Positions 9,322 through 17,741 of a stretch of DNA of 64,000 nucleotides are shown piece by piece. Both the position numbers and the translations under genes were made by a program. The stretch is from contig NZ_JAUYEY010000030.1 of assembly GCF_030689685.1 (NCBI RefSeq), positions 1 through 64,000 of the forward strand. Reading direction: 5' to 3'. Below the pieces are notes generated by a model. The model saw only the letters and a program-made list of their open reading frames with translations, was not told where the DNA came from and did not search any database. Each line of letters opens with the position of its first letter. The first letter of the stretch is position 1. The DNA is from Polaromonas sp. GTDB lineage: Bacteria; Pseudomonadota; Gammaproteobacteria; Burkholderiales; Burkholderiaceae_C.

Positions 9322-9876
9322 TTATTTCACCCGTTTGAGCGAAGGTCGTTTGCCTTGCGGTGGTTTGGGTGGATCGGGCGGCGCCGGATCGTCTTCACGC
9401 GCCGACGCGGTGGGGTTTGCCGGAACCAATTGTACGATCTTCGCCTCTGGCCCTGACCCCACTGCGGGCTCTGCAGCCACTGGGTCGGGCGGCGGTAGCA
9501 CCTGAGGCGAATGCCCGGCAGCCTCAAGCCTGGGCTGCGCAATGGGCGACGTCGGCGTGGCCAGTGGAAACGCCATGCCCTGGCCGTTTTCGCGCGCATA
9601 AATAGCGATCACGCGAGCGATAGGCACCATGATTTCGCGGGCACTGCCAGCGAACCGCGCCTTGAACTCAATGAAGTCATTGCCCAGCTTCAGCGAACTG
9701 GTGGCGTCAAAACTGATATTGAGCACGATCTCGTTGTTCTTGACGTATTCGCGCGGTACCTGAACGGTCTCGTCCACGGCCACCGCCACATACGGCGTCA
9801 GCCCGTTGTCGGTACACCAGTCGTACAGCGCCCGTATCAAGTAGGGGCGTGTCGATGTGGAGTCGAGCGCGTTCAT
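9322..9876 (-). CDS. sspB: ClpXP protease specificity-enhancing factor SspB
   Basis: A 184-residue adaptor that delivers ssrA-tagged peptides to ClpXP. The folded domain begins STRPYLIRALYDWCTDNG and includes YVAVAVDETVQVPREYV. A flexible Pro/Ala-rich linker follows, then a C-terminal ClpX-binding-like tail (RPSLKRVK), as expected. I chose ATG at 9874-9876, which places the conserved RPYLIRALY about eight residues in; a TTG seven codons upstream is possible but lacks support. It follows sspA by 45 bases on the same strand. Confidence 0.93.
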   Translation of the reverse strand: MNALDSTSTRPYLIRALYDWCTDNGLTPYVAVAVDETVQVPREYVKNNEIVLNISFDATSSLKLGNDFIEFKARFAGSAREIMVPIARVIAIYARENGQGMAFPLATPTSPIAQPRLEAAGHSPQVLPPPDPVAAEPAVGSGPEAKIVQLVPANPTASAREDDPAPPDPPKPPQGKRPSLKRVK

Positions 9877-9921
9877 CAAATCAGCCAACGCTTGCAATCA
9901 TTACGCTATTGTCACGCGTAA

Positions 9922-10533
9922 TTATTTACGCATCACTTTCTCGGACGGGGTCAGCGCCTCGATGTAGGCCGGGCGCGAGAAGATGCGCTCGGCGTATTTG
10001 AGCAGCGGCGCGGCATTTTTCGACAGGTCGATGTCGTAGTAGTCCAGGCGCCACAGCAGGGGCGCAATCGCCACGTCGAGCATGGAGAAATTGTCGCCCA
10101 GCATGAACTTGTTCTTCAGGAACACCGGGGCCAACTGCGTGAGGCGGTCGCGGATGTGCGAACGGGCTTTTTCCAGCGCCTTTTCATTGCCCTTGGAGGC
10201 GCGGGCTTCCAGGATGTTGACGTGGACGAACAGTTCTTTTTCGAAGTTCAGCAGAAACAGCCGCACGCGCGCCCGGTCCACCGGGTCGCCGGGCATCAGC
10301 TGTGGGTGCGGAAACCGCTCGTCGATGTACTCATTGATGATGTTCGACTCATACAGGATCAGGTCACGCTCGACCAGGATGGGTACCTGGCCATAGGGGT
10401 TCATGACGTTGATGTCTTCGGGCTTGTTGTACAAGTCCACATCGCGGATTTCGAAGTCCATGCCTTTTTCAAACAGCACAAAACGGCAGCGGTGCGAGAA
10501 CGGGCAGGTCGTGCCTGAATAAAGGACCATCAT
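9922..10533 (-). CDS. sspA: Stringent starvation protein A (GST-fold)
   Basis: A 203-residue protein with an N-terminal thioredoxin-like GST domain (VLYSGTTCPFSHRCRFVL, NPYGQVPILVERD, LYESNIINEYIDE) and a helical C-terminal domain. SspA associates with RNA polymerase and modulates transcription in starvation and acid stress in E. coli; that role is transferred by homology. CPFS is kept, but like other SspA proteins it is not expected to bind glutathione well. Downstream of petC by about 85 bases and followed by sspB, a usual betaproteobacterial order. Confidence 0.93.
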   Translation of the reverse strand: MMVLYSGTTCPFSHRCRFVLFEKGMDFEIRDVDLYNKPEDINVMNPYGQVPILVERDLILYESNIINEYIDERFPHPQLMPGDPVDRARVRLFLLNFEKELFVHVNILEARASKGNEKALEKARSHIRDRLTQLAPVFLKNKFMLGDNFSMLDVAIAPLLWRLDYYDIDLSKNAAPLLKYAERIFSRPAYIEALTPSEKVMRK

Positions 10534-10618
10534 GGGTGCGAACTCCTAAATGCAAAAGAGTGGAAGCGTTGAAGGCGTCCACTCCAGAAGATGCCGGGAA
10601 CGGCGTCCCGACGAAAAA

Positions 10619-11389
10619 TTACTTGACGTTTTTCCAGAAGGCCGCGTTCAGGCGCCAGGCAGCAAACGTCAGGACAAGAAGAAACATCAACACCCAGACG
10701 CCAACCTGGATGCGGGTATTTTGTGCGGGCTCGCCCATCCACTGCATGTAGCCGACCAGATCAGCCATGGCCTGGTCATACTGCAGCGGGCTCATGGTGC
10801 CGGGCGTAACCTGTTGCCAGCCCTTGAAGACCTGCACCTTGTGGCCACGTTCTTCTTTTTCATCGAACAGTGGTTTGCGCTCACCCGACAGCTCCCACAA
10901 AACGTGCGGCATGCCGACGTTGGGGAACGCCAGGTTGTTCCAGCCGGTGGCCGTGGTCTCGTCGCGGTAATAACTGCGCAGGAAGGTGTAGAGATAGTCG
11001 GCACCGGCACCACCTGCGCCAGAGCGCGAACGGGCGACCAGCGTCAGATCGGGCGGGTTGCCGCCAAACCATTCCTTGGCCTGTTTCGGGTCCATCGCCA
11101 CCTTCATGGTTTCACCAACCTTGTCGCTGGCAAACAGCAGGTTGTCCTTGATCTGCTGCTCGGTCAGACCAATGTCCTGCAGACGGTTGTAACGCATGAA
11201 AGCAGCCGAGTGGCAGTTCAGGCAGTAGTTGACAAACAGCTTGGCACCGTTTTGCAGCGCGCCCAGGTCGTTGGTCTTGTTGGGCGCCTTGTCCCAGGCA
11301 ATGCCCTCGCTGGCCGCATGCGCCACGTTGCCGGCCAGTGCCAGCACGGCCACCAGACCCAGCGCCAGTTGTTTGAATGTTTTCATCAT
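10619..11389 (-). CDS. petC: Ubiquinol-cytochrome c reductase, cytochrome c1
   Basis: A 256-residue cytochrome c1 with an N-terminal signal peptide (VLALAGNVAHA), heme c site CLNCH, a likely Met ligand in the VGMPHVLWEL segment, and a C-terminal membrane anchor (VGVWVLMFLLVLTFAAW). It passes electrons from the Rieske centre to soluble cytochrome c on the periplasmic side of the bc1 complex. Heme attachment would need the ResB/CcsB system, whose genes are at 60915-64000. Third gene of petABC. Confidence 0.96.
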   Translation of the reverse strand: MMKTFKQLALGLVAVLALAGNVAHAASEGIAWDKAPNKTNDLGALQNGAKLFVNYCLNCHSAAFMRYNRLQDIGLTEQQIKDNLLFASDKVGETMKVAMDPKQAKEWFGGNPPDLTLVARSRSGAGGAGADYLYTFLRSYYRDETTATGWNNLAFPNVGMPHVLWELSGERKPLFDEKEERGHKVQVFKGWQQVTPGTMSPLQYDQAMADLVGYMQWMGEPAQNTRIQVGVWVLMFLLVLTFAAWRLNAAFWKNVK

Positions 11390-11405
11390 GGTCAGGATCT
11401 CCGGC

Positions 11406-12806
11406 TCAGTGGGCAGCGAACGTCACGCGATCAGGCGGTGTCTTGAAGGTTCCCAGGCGGCTCCACCACGGCATCAGCAGGAAGAAGCCGAAATAAAACA
11501 GGGTTCCGACCTGCGACACACGCTCATTGATCAGCGAAGGCGGTTTGATGCCCAGGTAACCCAGCACCACAAAATTGAGGACAAAAATGGCGTACATGTA
11601 TTTGTGCCAGTCGGGGCGGTAGCGAATCGATTTGACTTCGCTGTTGTCCAGCCAGGGCAGAAAAAACAGGATGATGACCGCGCCACCCATGACCACCACA
11701 CCCCAGAACTTGGCGTCGATCATCAGCATGGCGGCAACCAGCACCACGGCAGCGCCAACGATGATGGCTTTGAACAGGCCGGCAATTTTGGCCTTGAGCA
11801 CGCCCAGCACTGCGCCCAGCAGCACACAGGCAATCAGCGCATACATCATCTGGCTGGTGATGGCACGCAGCATGGAGTAATACGGCGTGAAGTACCAGAC
11901 CGGGGCGATGTGCAGCGGCGTCTTCAGCGGGTCGGCTGGAATGAAGTTGTTGTACTCCAGGAAATAACCACCAGCTTCCGGCGCAAAAAAGATGATGGCC
12001 GAGAAAATCATCAGGAACACGCTGACCGCAAATATGTCGTGCACCGTGTAGTAGGGGTGGAAAGGAATCCCGTCCAACGGTTTACCGCTTGCATCTTTGT
12101 GTTTTTTGATTTCCACGCCATCGGGGTTGTTCGAGCCGACTTCATGCAGCGCGATGATATGTGCCACCACCAGGCCCAGCAGCACCAGCGGCACGGCGAT
12201 CACGTGAAAGGCAAAAAAGCGGTTCAGTGTGGCGTCACCCACCACATAGTCACCACGGATCAGTAGCGCGAGGTCGGGGCCAATAAAAGGAATCGCCGCA
12301 AACAGGTTGACGATCACCTGGGCGCCCCAGTAGCTCATCTGGCCCCAGGGCAGCAGGTAACCCATGAAGGCTTCGGCCATCATCACCAGGAAAATCGCGC
12401 AGCCGAAAATCCAGATCAGTTCGCGCGGCTTGCGGTAGCTGCCGTAGATCAGGCCGCGGAACATGTGCAGATAGACCACCACAAAAAAAGCCGAAGCGCC
12501 GGTCGAGTGCATGTAGCGCACCAGCCAGCCCCAGGGCACGTCGCGCATGATGTATTCGACCGAGCCGAAGGCGAGCGCGGCATCGGGCTTGTAATGCATG
12601 GTCAGGAAAATACCGGTGACGATCTGGATCACCAACACCAGCAAGGCGAGCGAGCCAAACACATACCAGAAGTTGAAATTCTTCGGCGCGTAGTACTCGC
12701 TCATGTGCTCTTTGAAGAGCTTGCTTGCAGGGAATCGGTTATCGACCCAGTTCATCAGCCGGGTTGCAGCCGGTGCATCGGGGGAAATTTCTTTGAATTC
12801 AGCCAT
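11406..12806 (-). CDS. petB: Ubiquinol-cytochrome c reductase, cytochrome b
   Basis: A 466-residue multi-helix protein carrying the two b hemes and the Qo and Qi sites. Heme-ligand histidines are visible in RYMHSTGASAF, VVYLHMFRG, FFAFHVIAVP and VAHIIALHEVG. The Qo motif is PVWY (in APVWYFTPYYSMLRA) instead of the mitochondrial PEWY, so the acidic residue often assigned to quinol oxidation is absent; this variant is known in beta- and gammaproteobacteria. Spacing to petA (74 bp) and petC (16 bp) supports one transcript. Confidence 0.97.
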   Translation of the reverse strand: MAEFKEISPDAPAATRLMNWVDNRFPASKLFKEHMSEYYAPKNFNFWYVFGSLALLVLVIQIVTGIFLTMHYKPDAALAFGSVEYIMRDVPWGWLVRYMHSTGASAFFVVVYLHMFRGLIYGSYRKPRELIWIFGCAIFLVMMAEAFMGYLLPWGQMSYWGAQVIVNLFAAIPFIGPDLALLIRGDYVVGDATLNRFFAFHVIAVPLVLLGLVVAHIIALHEVGSNNPDGVEIKKHKDASGKPLDGIPFHPYYTVHDIFAVSVFLMIFSAIIFFAPEAGGYFLEYNNFIPADPLKTPLHIAPVWYFTPYYSMLRAITSQMMYALIACVLLGAVLGVLKAKIAGLFKAIIVGAAVVLVAAMLMIDAKFWGVVVMGGAVIILFFLPWLDNSEVKSIRYRPDWHKYMYAIFVLNFVVLGYLGIKPPSLINERVSQVGTLFYFGFFLLMPWWSRLGTFKTPPDRVTFAAH

Positions 12807-12880
12807 AAGGGGTCCTATTTGCTAGTCGATGGGGGACGGGGAGGACGCCACACGGCACCAGCGACCTGTCCAGCAAAGCT

Positions 12881-13504
12881 TCAGGCTTTTTTGTCCTCAC
12901 CAATCAGCAGCTTGGCATCTGACAGGTACATGTGGGGCGGCACTTCCAGGTTGTCCGGCGCCGGTTTGTTTTTGTACACACGACCGGCAAAGTCGAAGGT
13001 CGAGCCGTGGCAGGCGCACAGAAAGCCGCCAGCCCAGTCATCGGGCAGCGAGGGCTGGGCGCCCGTGGCGAACCTGTCGCTGGGCGAGCAGCCCAGGTGG
13101 GTGCAGATGCCGACCGCCACAAAATATTCGGGCTTGATGGAGCGGTTTTCGTTGCGCGCGTACTCGGGTGTGAATTCGCCGGGTTTGCGCTCGGACTTGG
13201 GGTCGGCCAGTTGCGGGTCCAGCTTGGCCAGGCCGGCCAGCTGTTCCGGCGTGCGCCTGACAATCCAGACCGGTTTACCACGCCATTCAACCGTGAGCTT
13301 TTCGCCCGGTTTAATGGCTGAAATATCAACTTCTACCGAAGCGCCGGCGGCCTTGGCCCGCTCGGAGGGCTGAAAGGTGCTGACAAACGGCACCGCTGCA
13401 GCGGCCACGCCGGCACCGCCGATCACGCTGGTGGTCACGATCCAGTTTCTTTTGTCTTTGTCAATCGGAGCGCCGGGCGGCACGTTGATACTTGCTTGCG
13501 TCAT
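12881..13504 (-). CDS. petA: Ubiquinol-cytochrome c reductase, Rieske iron-sulfur subunit
   Basis: A 207-residue Rieske protein. The 2Fe-2S ligands lie in CTHLGC and CACHGS. The N-terminus (DKRNWIVTTSVIGGAG...) is the uncleaved Tat-type signal anchor of Rieske proteins, with KR in place of RR, so it should use the TatABC system encoded at 20050-21710. ATG 13502-13504 was chosen because AGGA precedes it by 5 bases and the protein then starts MTQASINVPP; the frame is open further upstream but without family support. First gene of petABC. Confidence 0.96.
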   Translation of the reverse strand: MTQASINVPPGAPIDKDKRNWIVTTSVIGGAGVAAAAVPFVSTFQPSERAKAAGASVEVDISAIKPGEKLTVEWRGKPVWIVRRTPEQLAGLAKLDPQLADPKSERKPGEFTPEYARNENRSIKPEYFVAVGICTHLGCSPSDRFATGAQPSLPDDWAGGFLCACHGSTFDFAGRVYKNKPAPDNLEVPPHMYLSDAKLLIGEDKKA

Positions 13505-13566
13505 GGATGTCCTACAAGAACGGGGCTTGAAAAACTTGAAAAGGGGCCTATTGGGGTCAACCTTGG

Positions 13567-13596
13567 ATTGTAACGGAGCGCGCAAAGCAATTTCAA
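13567..13596 (-). promoter_or_regulatory. Probable sigma70 promoter of petABC-sspAB
   Basis: On the minus strand TTGAAA (13591-13596) and TACAAT (13567-13572) are separated by 18 bases, about 63 bases upstream of the petA start codon. It is the best match in the petA-mscL divergent region; it rests on sequence alone. Confidence 0.5.
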
Positions 13597-13781
13597 GCCA
13601 GAGTCCACCTTTGGACAGCCTGACTGCGGCTTGACGCGAAAGCCGCCGCGCTAAAACAGCAGGCAACACCAGCGCAAAGGGCTGGCGCGAAAGCCAGGGC
13701 AGCGAAGATAATCCGGCTGCCGGCCCGCCTGCGGCGTGGCAGTCAAAAAATATTCATCAGGCAACAACAAAGGAGCACGCC

Positions 13782-14204
13782 ATGGGCATGATGCAGGAAT
13801 TCAAGGAGTTTGCGATCAAGGGTAGCGTCGTTGACCTGGCGGTCGGCGTGATCATCGGTGCGGCTTTCGGCAAGATTGTCGATTCCGTCGTCAGCGACCT
13901 GATCTTGCCGCTGGTCGGCGCGGTCATTGGCAAGCTTGATTTCTCCAACCTGTACATCGTGCTGGGCAATGTACCGGCGGGAACCGCCACCACGCTCGAT
14001 GCGCTGAAAAAAGCTGGTGTGCCGGTGTGGGCTTATGGCAACTTCATCACCGTTGCCGTCAACTTCGCCATCCTGGCTTTCATCATTTTCCTGATGATCA
14101 AGCAAATCAACCGCCTGAAGAAAGAAACCCCGGTCGCCGCGCCCGCTGCCACGCCCGAAGACGTGGTGCTGCTGCGCGAAATTCGCGACAGCCTGAGGAA
14201 ATAA
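13782..14204 (+). CDS. mscL: Large-conductance mechanosensitive channel MscL
   Basis: A 140-residue channel subunit that opens under membrane tension to release solutes on hypo-osmotic shock. The N-terminal helix [20 protein letters not shown] and first pore helix [20 protein letters not shown] are strongly conserved. A second helix ([20 protein letters not shown]) and a charged C-terminal helix follow. A strong AAAGGAG ribosome site is 7-8 bases before the ATG. Monocistronic and divergent from petA. Confidence 0.96.
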   Translation: MGMMQEFKEFAIKGSVVDLAVGVIIGAAFGKIVDSVVSDLILPLVGAVIGKLDFSNLYIVLGNVPAGTATTLDALKKAGVPVWAYGNFITVAVNFAILAFIIFLMIKQINRLKKETPVAAPAATPEDVVLLREIRDSLRK

Positions 14205-14213
14205 GCTCCCCCC

Positions 14214-14262
14214 GTGGTCCGCTCACTTCGTGTAGCGGCCCTGCCCCTCAGGGGCGGCGCCT
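14214..14262 (+). repeat. Intergenic repeat (family 3) after mscL
   Basis: Contains TCACTTCGTGTA (14223-14234) followed by a GCCCCT/AGGGGC inverted pair. The same 12-mer plus a C-run/G-run hairpin recurs at 33076-33110. Both copies follow the end of a gene. Confidence 0.55.
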
Positions 14263-14287
14263 GCCGGCTGGCGAAGACATGGTGTTT

Positions 14288-14336
14288 GCTATTGATTTCA
14301 TAGCTTGCTGTGCGCCCTGACCATGGGCTGCAGGCC
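14288..14336 (+). repeat. Dispersed two-stem repeat, copy between mscL and pdxA
   Basis: GCTAT-N7-ATAGC forms stem one, followed by GCGCCC and ATGGGC which form stem two, then TGCAGGCC. It lies between the convergent mscL and pdxA genes and is followed by a short T-run, so it could also serve as a terminator. Confidence 0.85.
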
Positions 14337-14350
14337 TTTTTGATCCCTTT

Positions 14351-15400
14351 TTAGGGCGGTGATAGCTGTCGAGCCATGCGAACGGCCGCGATCAGGCTGG
14401 ACGCGTCCGCCTTGCCGGTGCCCGCAATGTCAAAAGCCGTGCCATGGTCCGGGCTGGTGCGCACCAGCGGCAAACCCAGGGTGACATTGACGCCCTGCTC
14501 CACACCAAGGTATTTGACCGGAATCAGGCCTTGGTCGTGGTACATCGCCACCACCACGTCAAACTCGCTCGCTTGACCGACAGGCGCACGCGCCCGCATA
14601 AACACGGTGTCGGGCGCGAAGGGGCCGCTCACGTTCAGGCCCTGCGCGCAGGCTGCGGCAATCGCTGGCGCAATGATGTCGATTTCTTCGCGCCCGAATC
14701 GGCCGCCCTCGCCGGCATGGGGGTTCAGGCCGGCCACCGCGATGCGCGGCGCAGCGCCGCCGGCGCCGCGAACCGAGCGGTGTGCAATCTGCAGGGTCTG
14801 CAGCACATTGCCGAAAGTCACTGCGTCCAGCGCATCACGCAATGACATGTGGATGCTGACCAGCACGGTCTTGAGCTCGTCATTGGCCAGCATCATACGC
14901 ACCGGCATCTCGGCCACGGTTTTGCCGGCAAATGCTGCGGCTTCGGTCTGCAGCAGTTCGGTGTGGCCAGGAAAGCGTGCGAAGCCTGGACCGGCCAAGG
15001 CCAGCGCCTCCTTGTGAATCGGCGCGGTGACCATGGCGACAAGCTCGCCCGCCAGCGCTGCGCGGGCGGCCCAGACAATACAGTGGGCCGCCGCCTTGCC
15101 GGCCGCCGCACTGACCTGCCCGTAAGTGGCGAGCGCGGGCAGTTCACAGGTCTGCAGCACCGGAATACACCGCGGCGGTAGCGCCCGCCAACCGGCGATG
15201 CCCGCAAGCTGCACCACCGGCAGCGCCAGCGCGCTGTCACCAGCGATCAACTGCGATGCGCGGCGCAGCGTGGCCACATCGCCCGCGACCAGGCAGCCAG
15301 CCAGCTCGGCAGGCGCATCGCGAAAGGCTTTGGCGATGATTTCCGGGCCGATGCCCGCCGGATCGCCCATGGTGATGGCCAGCGGCCGGGTCATGGCCAT
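14351..15400 (-). CDS. pdxA: 4-hydroxythreonine-4-phosphate dehydrogenase
   Basis: A 349-residue PdxA, which oxidises 4-phosphohydroxy-L-threonine in the DXP-dependent pyridoxal phosphate pathway. Family signatures: AITMGDPAGIGPEI at the N-terminus, VTAPIHKEAL and GHTELLQTE (metal-site histidines), and YHDQGLIPVKYLG near the C-terminus. I chose ATG 15398-15400 (MAMTRPLAITMGD); the frame is open far upstream but that part has no family resemblance and overlaps the neighbour's leader. Confidence 0.95.
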   Translation of the reverse strand: MAMTRPLAITMGDPAGIGPEIIAKAFRDAPAELAGCLVAGDVATLRRASQLIAGDSALALPVVQLAGIAGWRALPPRCIPVLQTCELPALATYGQVSAAAGKAAAHCIVWAARAALAGELVAMVTAPIHKEALALAGPGFARFPGHTELLQTEAAAFAGKTVAEMPVRMMLANDELKTVLVSIHMSLRDALDAVTFGNVLQTLQIAHRSVRGAGGAAPRIAVAGLNPHAGEGGRFGREEIDIIAPAIAAACAQGLNVSGPFAPDTVFMRARAPVGQASEFDVVVAMYHDQGLIPVKYLGVEQGVNVTLGLPLVRTSPDHGTAFDIAGTGKADASSLIAAVRMARQLSPP

Positions 15401-15619
15401 GGAAAACCCACGACTTGAGCCGGCAGGAACTTGGTGTATTTCATAACTTCCCCTGGCCATCTGAACGGCCCATAATGGTTTGATCGCCTGCCTGCCCCAG
15501 CCCCGCGACCACGGGACAAGGCAGGCCACAGGCAGCCGGATGGAAGGAAGCAGCAACATGCATTCTGTCGGTATTTTCGCGCAAATGGCAGCGCTGGCGG
15601 GCGGTCTGGCCGCAGCGCC

Positions 15620-16912
15620 ATGAACACGGCCGAAACCATCATCTGGAGCGCCGCCGCAGGCTCCATGGGCCTGATTGTCTTGCTGGCCGCCGCCGAAGCC
15701 ACCTACACCCGCAGCCGCGCCAGCGTGCAAAGCCTGATCTACCTCGGCATGTACTGGCTGTTTTTTGCCCTGCTTTGCGGTTTGCCGGAGACCCTGCTGC
15801 CGCTGGCCAGCGCACCATGGATTCACGTCGCCCAGGTGCTGATCGGGCCCCTGCGCAGTGCCATGGGCATTTATGGAGGCAGGCAATGGTTGGGGTCGGC
15901 CAGGCGCGACCGGCTGACGGACATCAGTTTGCGCGCTATGGCCTGGCTGTGCCTGGCCGGCGGGCCCTTGTTCCTATTGTTGCCGTCCCCCCAGCAACTG
16001 CCGGCGTCGGCCGCATTGACCATGGTGACGGTGAGCGTCATGCTGTGGCTGACCGCGCGTGCGGCCCGGCACGGCGACCGGCTGGCCTGGGGGCTGGCTT
16101 TTGCAAGCCTGCTCACCTTGCCCTTGCAACTCGGTTTGTACTGGCTGGCGCTGGACCTCGGCCCCCTGTCCACAGCCAGTCAAGCCGGTGTGGGACTGCT
16201 GGGCGTGGTGAGTATGTCCGTGATCGCCGCCGTTTTATGGCTGCGCAACCACCATGGTCGCCAGATACACCCTCCCTCCCGTTCGCGGCGCGACCCGGTC
16301 ACCCAGCTCTTCAGCAGCATCGTGATCGTGCGCAAAATTGTGCGTGCCCAGCGCCGTCTGGCGCGTACCCGGCGCGACGGGGCGCTGATGGCGGTGCAAC
16401 TGTTCGACCCCGAGCGCTTGCTGGCCCAGGTCGGCCACTATGGGCTCAATGACATTTACAACCGGCTCGCGCGGCGCATGCAGCGCCATACCGGCGTGCT
16501 CAACCCCGCCGGGCGCTACTACGACCGCTGCTTCATCGTGCTGATCGAGCCCCTGCACTCGCCACGCTGGATACGCACCATGGGGCTGCGCGTGGCCTCC
16601 AGCCTGCGCAAGCCACTGGAGGTGACCGCCCTCAATGGCGAGCGCATCAAGCTCAGCGCCGACATCGGCGTCGGCCTGGTGCACCTGTGGGGCGCGGGCA
16701 AAGACGTGGACGAACTGCTGCATGAAGTTCAGGGCGTGGCAACGGCCGCGCGTGCCATGCGCTCACGCGCAGCGCTGCTCGACGAAATCAGTTATTTGGC
16801 GGTGCCGGTGGAAAATGCCGAACTCGGCGCAAGCTGGCACGCCATGCGCACGGCCCGCTCGCACCCGGCACGCGCGCTGCAGCCGGAAAGGCAGCGGCGC
16901 ACCGCCATCTGA
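15620..16912 (+). CDS. Membrane protein with degenerate GGDEF-like domain
   Basis: A 430-residue protein. About six or seven hydrophobic helices fill residues 10-210, then a cytosolic domain starts with DPVTQLFS (225-232), matching the DxLTGL entry motif of diguanylate cyclase domains. The region that should hold GGDEF reads GRYYDRCFIVLIEP (298-311): YDRCF replaces GGDEF while flanking residues keep the fold pattern. A family-like IKLSADIGVGLV strand follows. The cyclase residues are lost, so it is probably not a diguanylate cyclase; a sensing or scaffold role is possible. Convergent with the NIF3-family gene. Confidence 0.72.
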   Translation: MNTAETIIWSAAAGSMGLIVLLAAAEATYTRSRASVQSLIYLGMYWLFFALLCGLPETLLPLASAPWIHVAQVLIGPLRSAMGIYGGRQWLGSARRDRLTDISLRAMAWLCLAGGPLFLLLPSPQQLPASAALTMVTVSVMLWLTARAARHGDRLAWGLAFASLLTLPLQLGLYWLALDLGPLSTASQAGVGLLGVVSMSVIAAVLWLRNHHGRQIHPPSRSRRDPVTQLFSSIVIVRKIVRAQRRLARTRRDGALMAVQLFDPERLLAQVGHYGLNDIYNRLARRMQRHTGVLNPAGRYYDRCFIVLIEPLHSPRWIRTMGLRVASSLRKPLEVTALNGERIKLSADIGVGLVHLWGAGKDVDELLHEVQGVATAARAMRSRAALLDEISYLAVPVENAELGASWHAMRTARSHPARALQPERQRRTAI

Positions 16913-16958
16913 CAGCGCACCTCCCCGGCGCCGGGTTCGGGCCAGGCTCAGGTCGAAT

Positions 16959-17741
16959 TCAAGCCGGGTTGTCGATGTCGATGAACTGGTGCGCCAGGCC
17001 GAACTGCGCCGCCACATGCGCCGCCACCGCCGGCGCGCCGTAACGCTCGGACGCGTGATGGCCGCAGGCGATAAAGGCCACACCCATCTCCCGCGCACAG
17101 TGCGCCTGCGGCTCCGAAATCTCGCCGGTGATGAAGGCGTCGGCCCCGGCGGCAATCGCGTCCTCGAAGTAGCCCTGCGCGCCACCGCTGCACCACGCTA
17201 TGTTTTCAATAGCTGTATGCGCCCGCCCGACAAGGGTTACAGGCCGATTTAATGCATTTTTGACGTGCTCGGCGAGTTGCTCAGCGCTGTCAAACCCTGC
17301 CGCACCGCCGCTGCGTCCGCCGAGGAATCCCAGCTGGTTGTCGCCAAACCAGCGATCTGCCTTCAGCCCGAGCCGTAGGCCCAGCTGCGCGTTGTTGCCG
17401 AGCTCGGGGTGCGCGTCCAGCGGCAAATGATAGGCGTAGAGGTTGATGTCGTGCGCCAGCAGCAGCGCCAGGCGCTTCTTCATCCAGCCCGTGACCCTGC
17501 CGTCCTGGCCGCGCCAGAACAGGCCGTGGTGCACAAAAATCGCATCCGCCTGCGCGACGACGGCCGCCTCGATCAGCGCCAGGCTGGCGGTGACGCCCGA
17601 GACGATCTTGCGCACCTCGGCCTTGCCCTCGACCTGCAGGCCGTTGGGCCCGTAGTCCTTGAAAGCCTCGGGCTGCAGCAACTGATCAAACGCGCCCAGC
17701 AACAAGGCGCGCGGCGCAACCACCGCATCCTGAACGGTCAC
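16959..17741 (-). CDS. NIF3 / YbgI family dinuclear-metal protein
   Basis: A 260-residue protein with the NIF3 pattern: [11 protein letters not shown], a metal-binding [19 protein letters not shown], and a C-terminal [11 protein letters not shown] and [14 protein letters not shown]3 proteins form hexameric rings with two metals per subunit; E. coli YbgI (NfuX/RcnB-independent) has a poorly defined role, sometimes called GTP cyclohydrolase I type 2. The codons for roughly [21 protein letters not shown] coincide with a dispersed repeat copy (17197-17245) without breaking the frame. Its ATG overlaps the cysM stop by 4 bases. Confidence 0.9.
   Translation of the reverse strand: MTVQDAVVAPRALLLGAFDQLLQPEAFKDYGPNGLQVEGKAEVRKIVSGVTASLALIEAAVVAQADAIFVHHGLFWRGQDGRVTGWMKKRLALLLAHDINLYAYHLPLDAHPELGNNAQLGLRLGLKADRWFGDNQLGFLGGRSGGAAGFDSAEQLAEHVKNALNRPVTLVGRAHTAIENIAWCSGGAQGYFEDAIAAGADAFITGEISEPQAHCAREMGVAFIACGHHASERYGAPAVAAHVAAQFGLAHQFIDIDNPA
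17197..17245 (+). repeat. Dispersed two-stem repeat inside the NIF3-family gene
   Basis: GCTAT-N7-ATAGCTG, then TGCGCCCG and AAGGGTTACAGGCC. It matches the family as well as intergenic copies do, yet is read in frame on the opposite strand as part of the protein, ending just before the conserved AWCSGGAQ motif. Confidence 0.85.

Noticed and set aside
15401..15886. Longer start for pdxA
   Set aside because: The upstream residues do not resemble PdxA and overlap the neighbouring gene.
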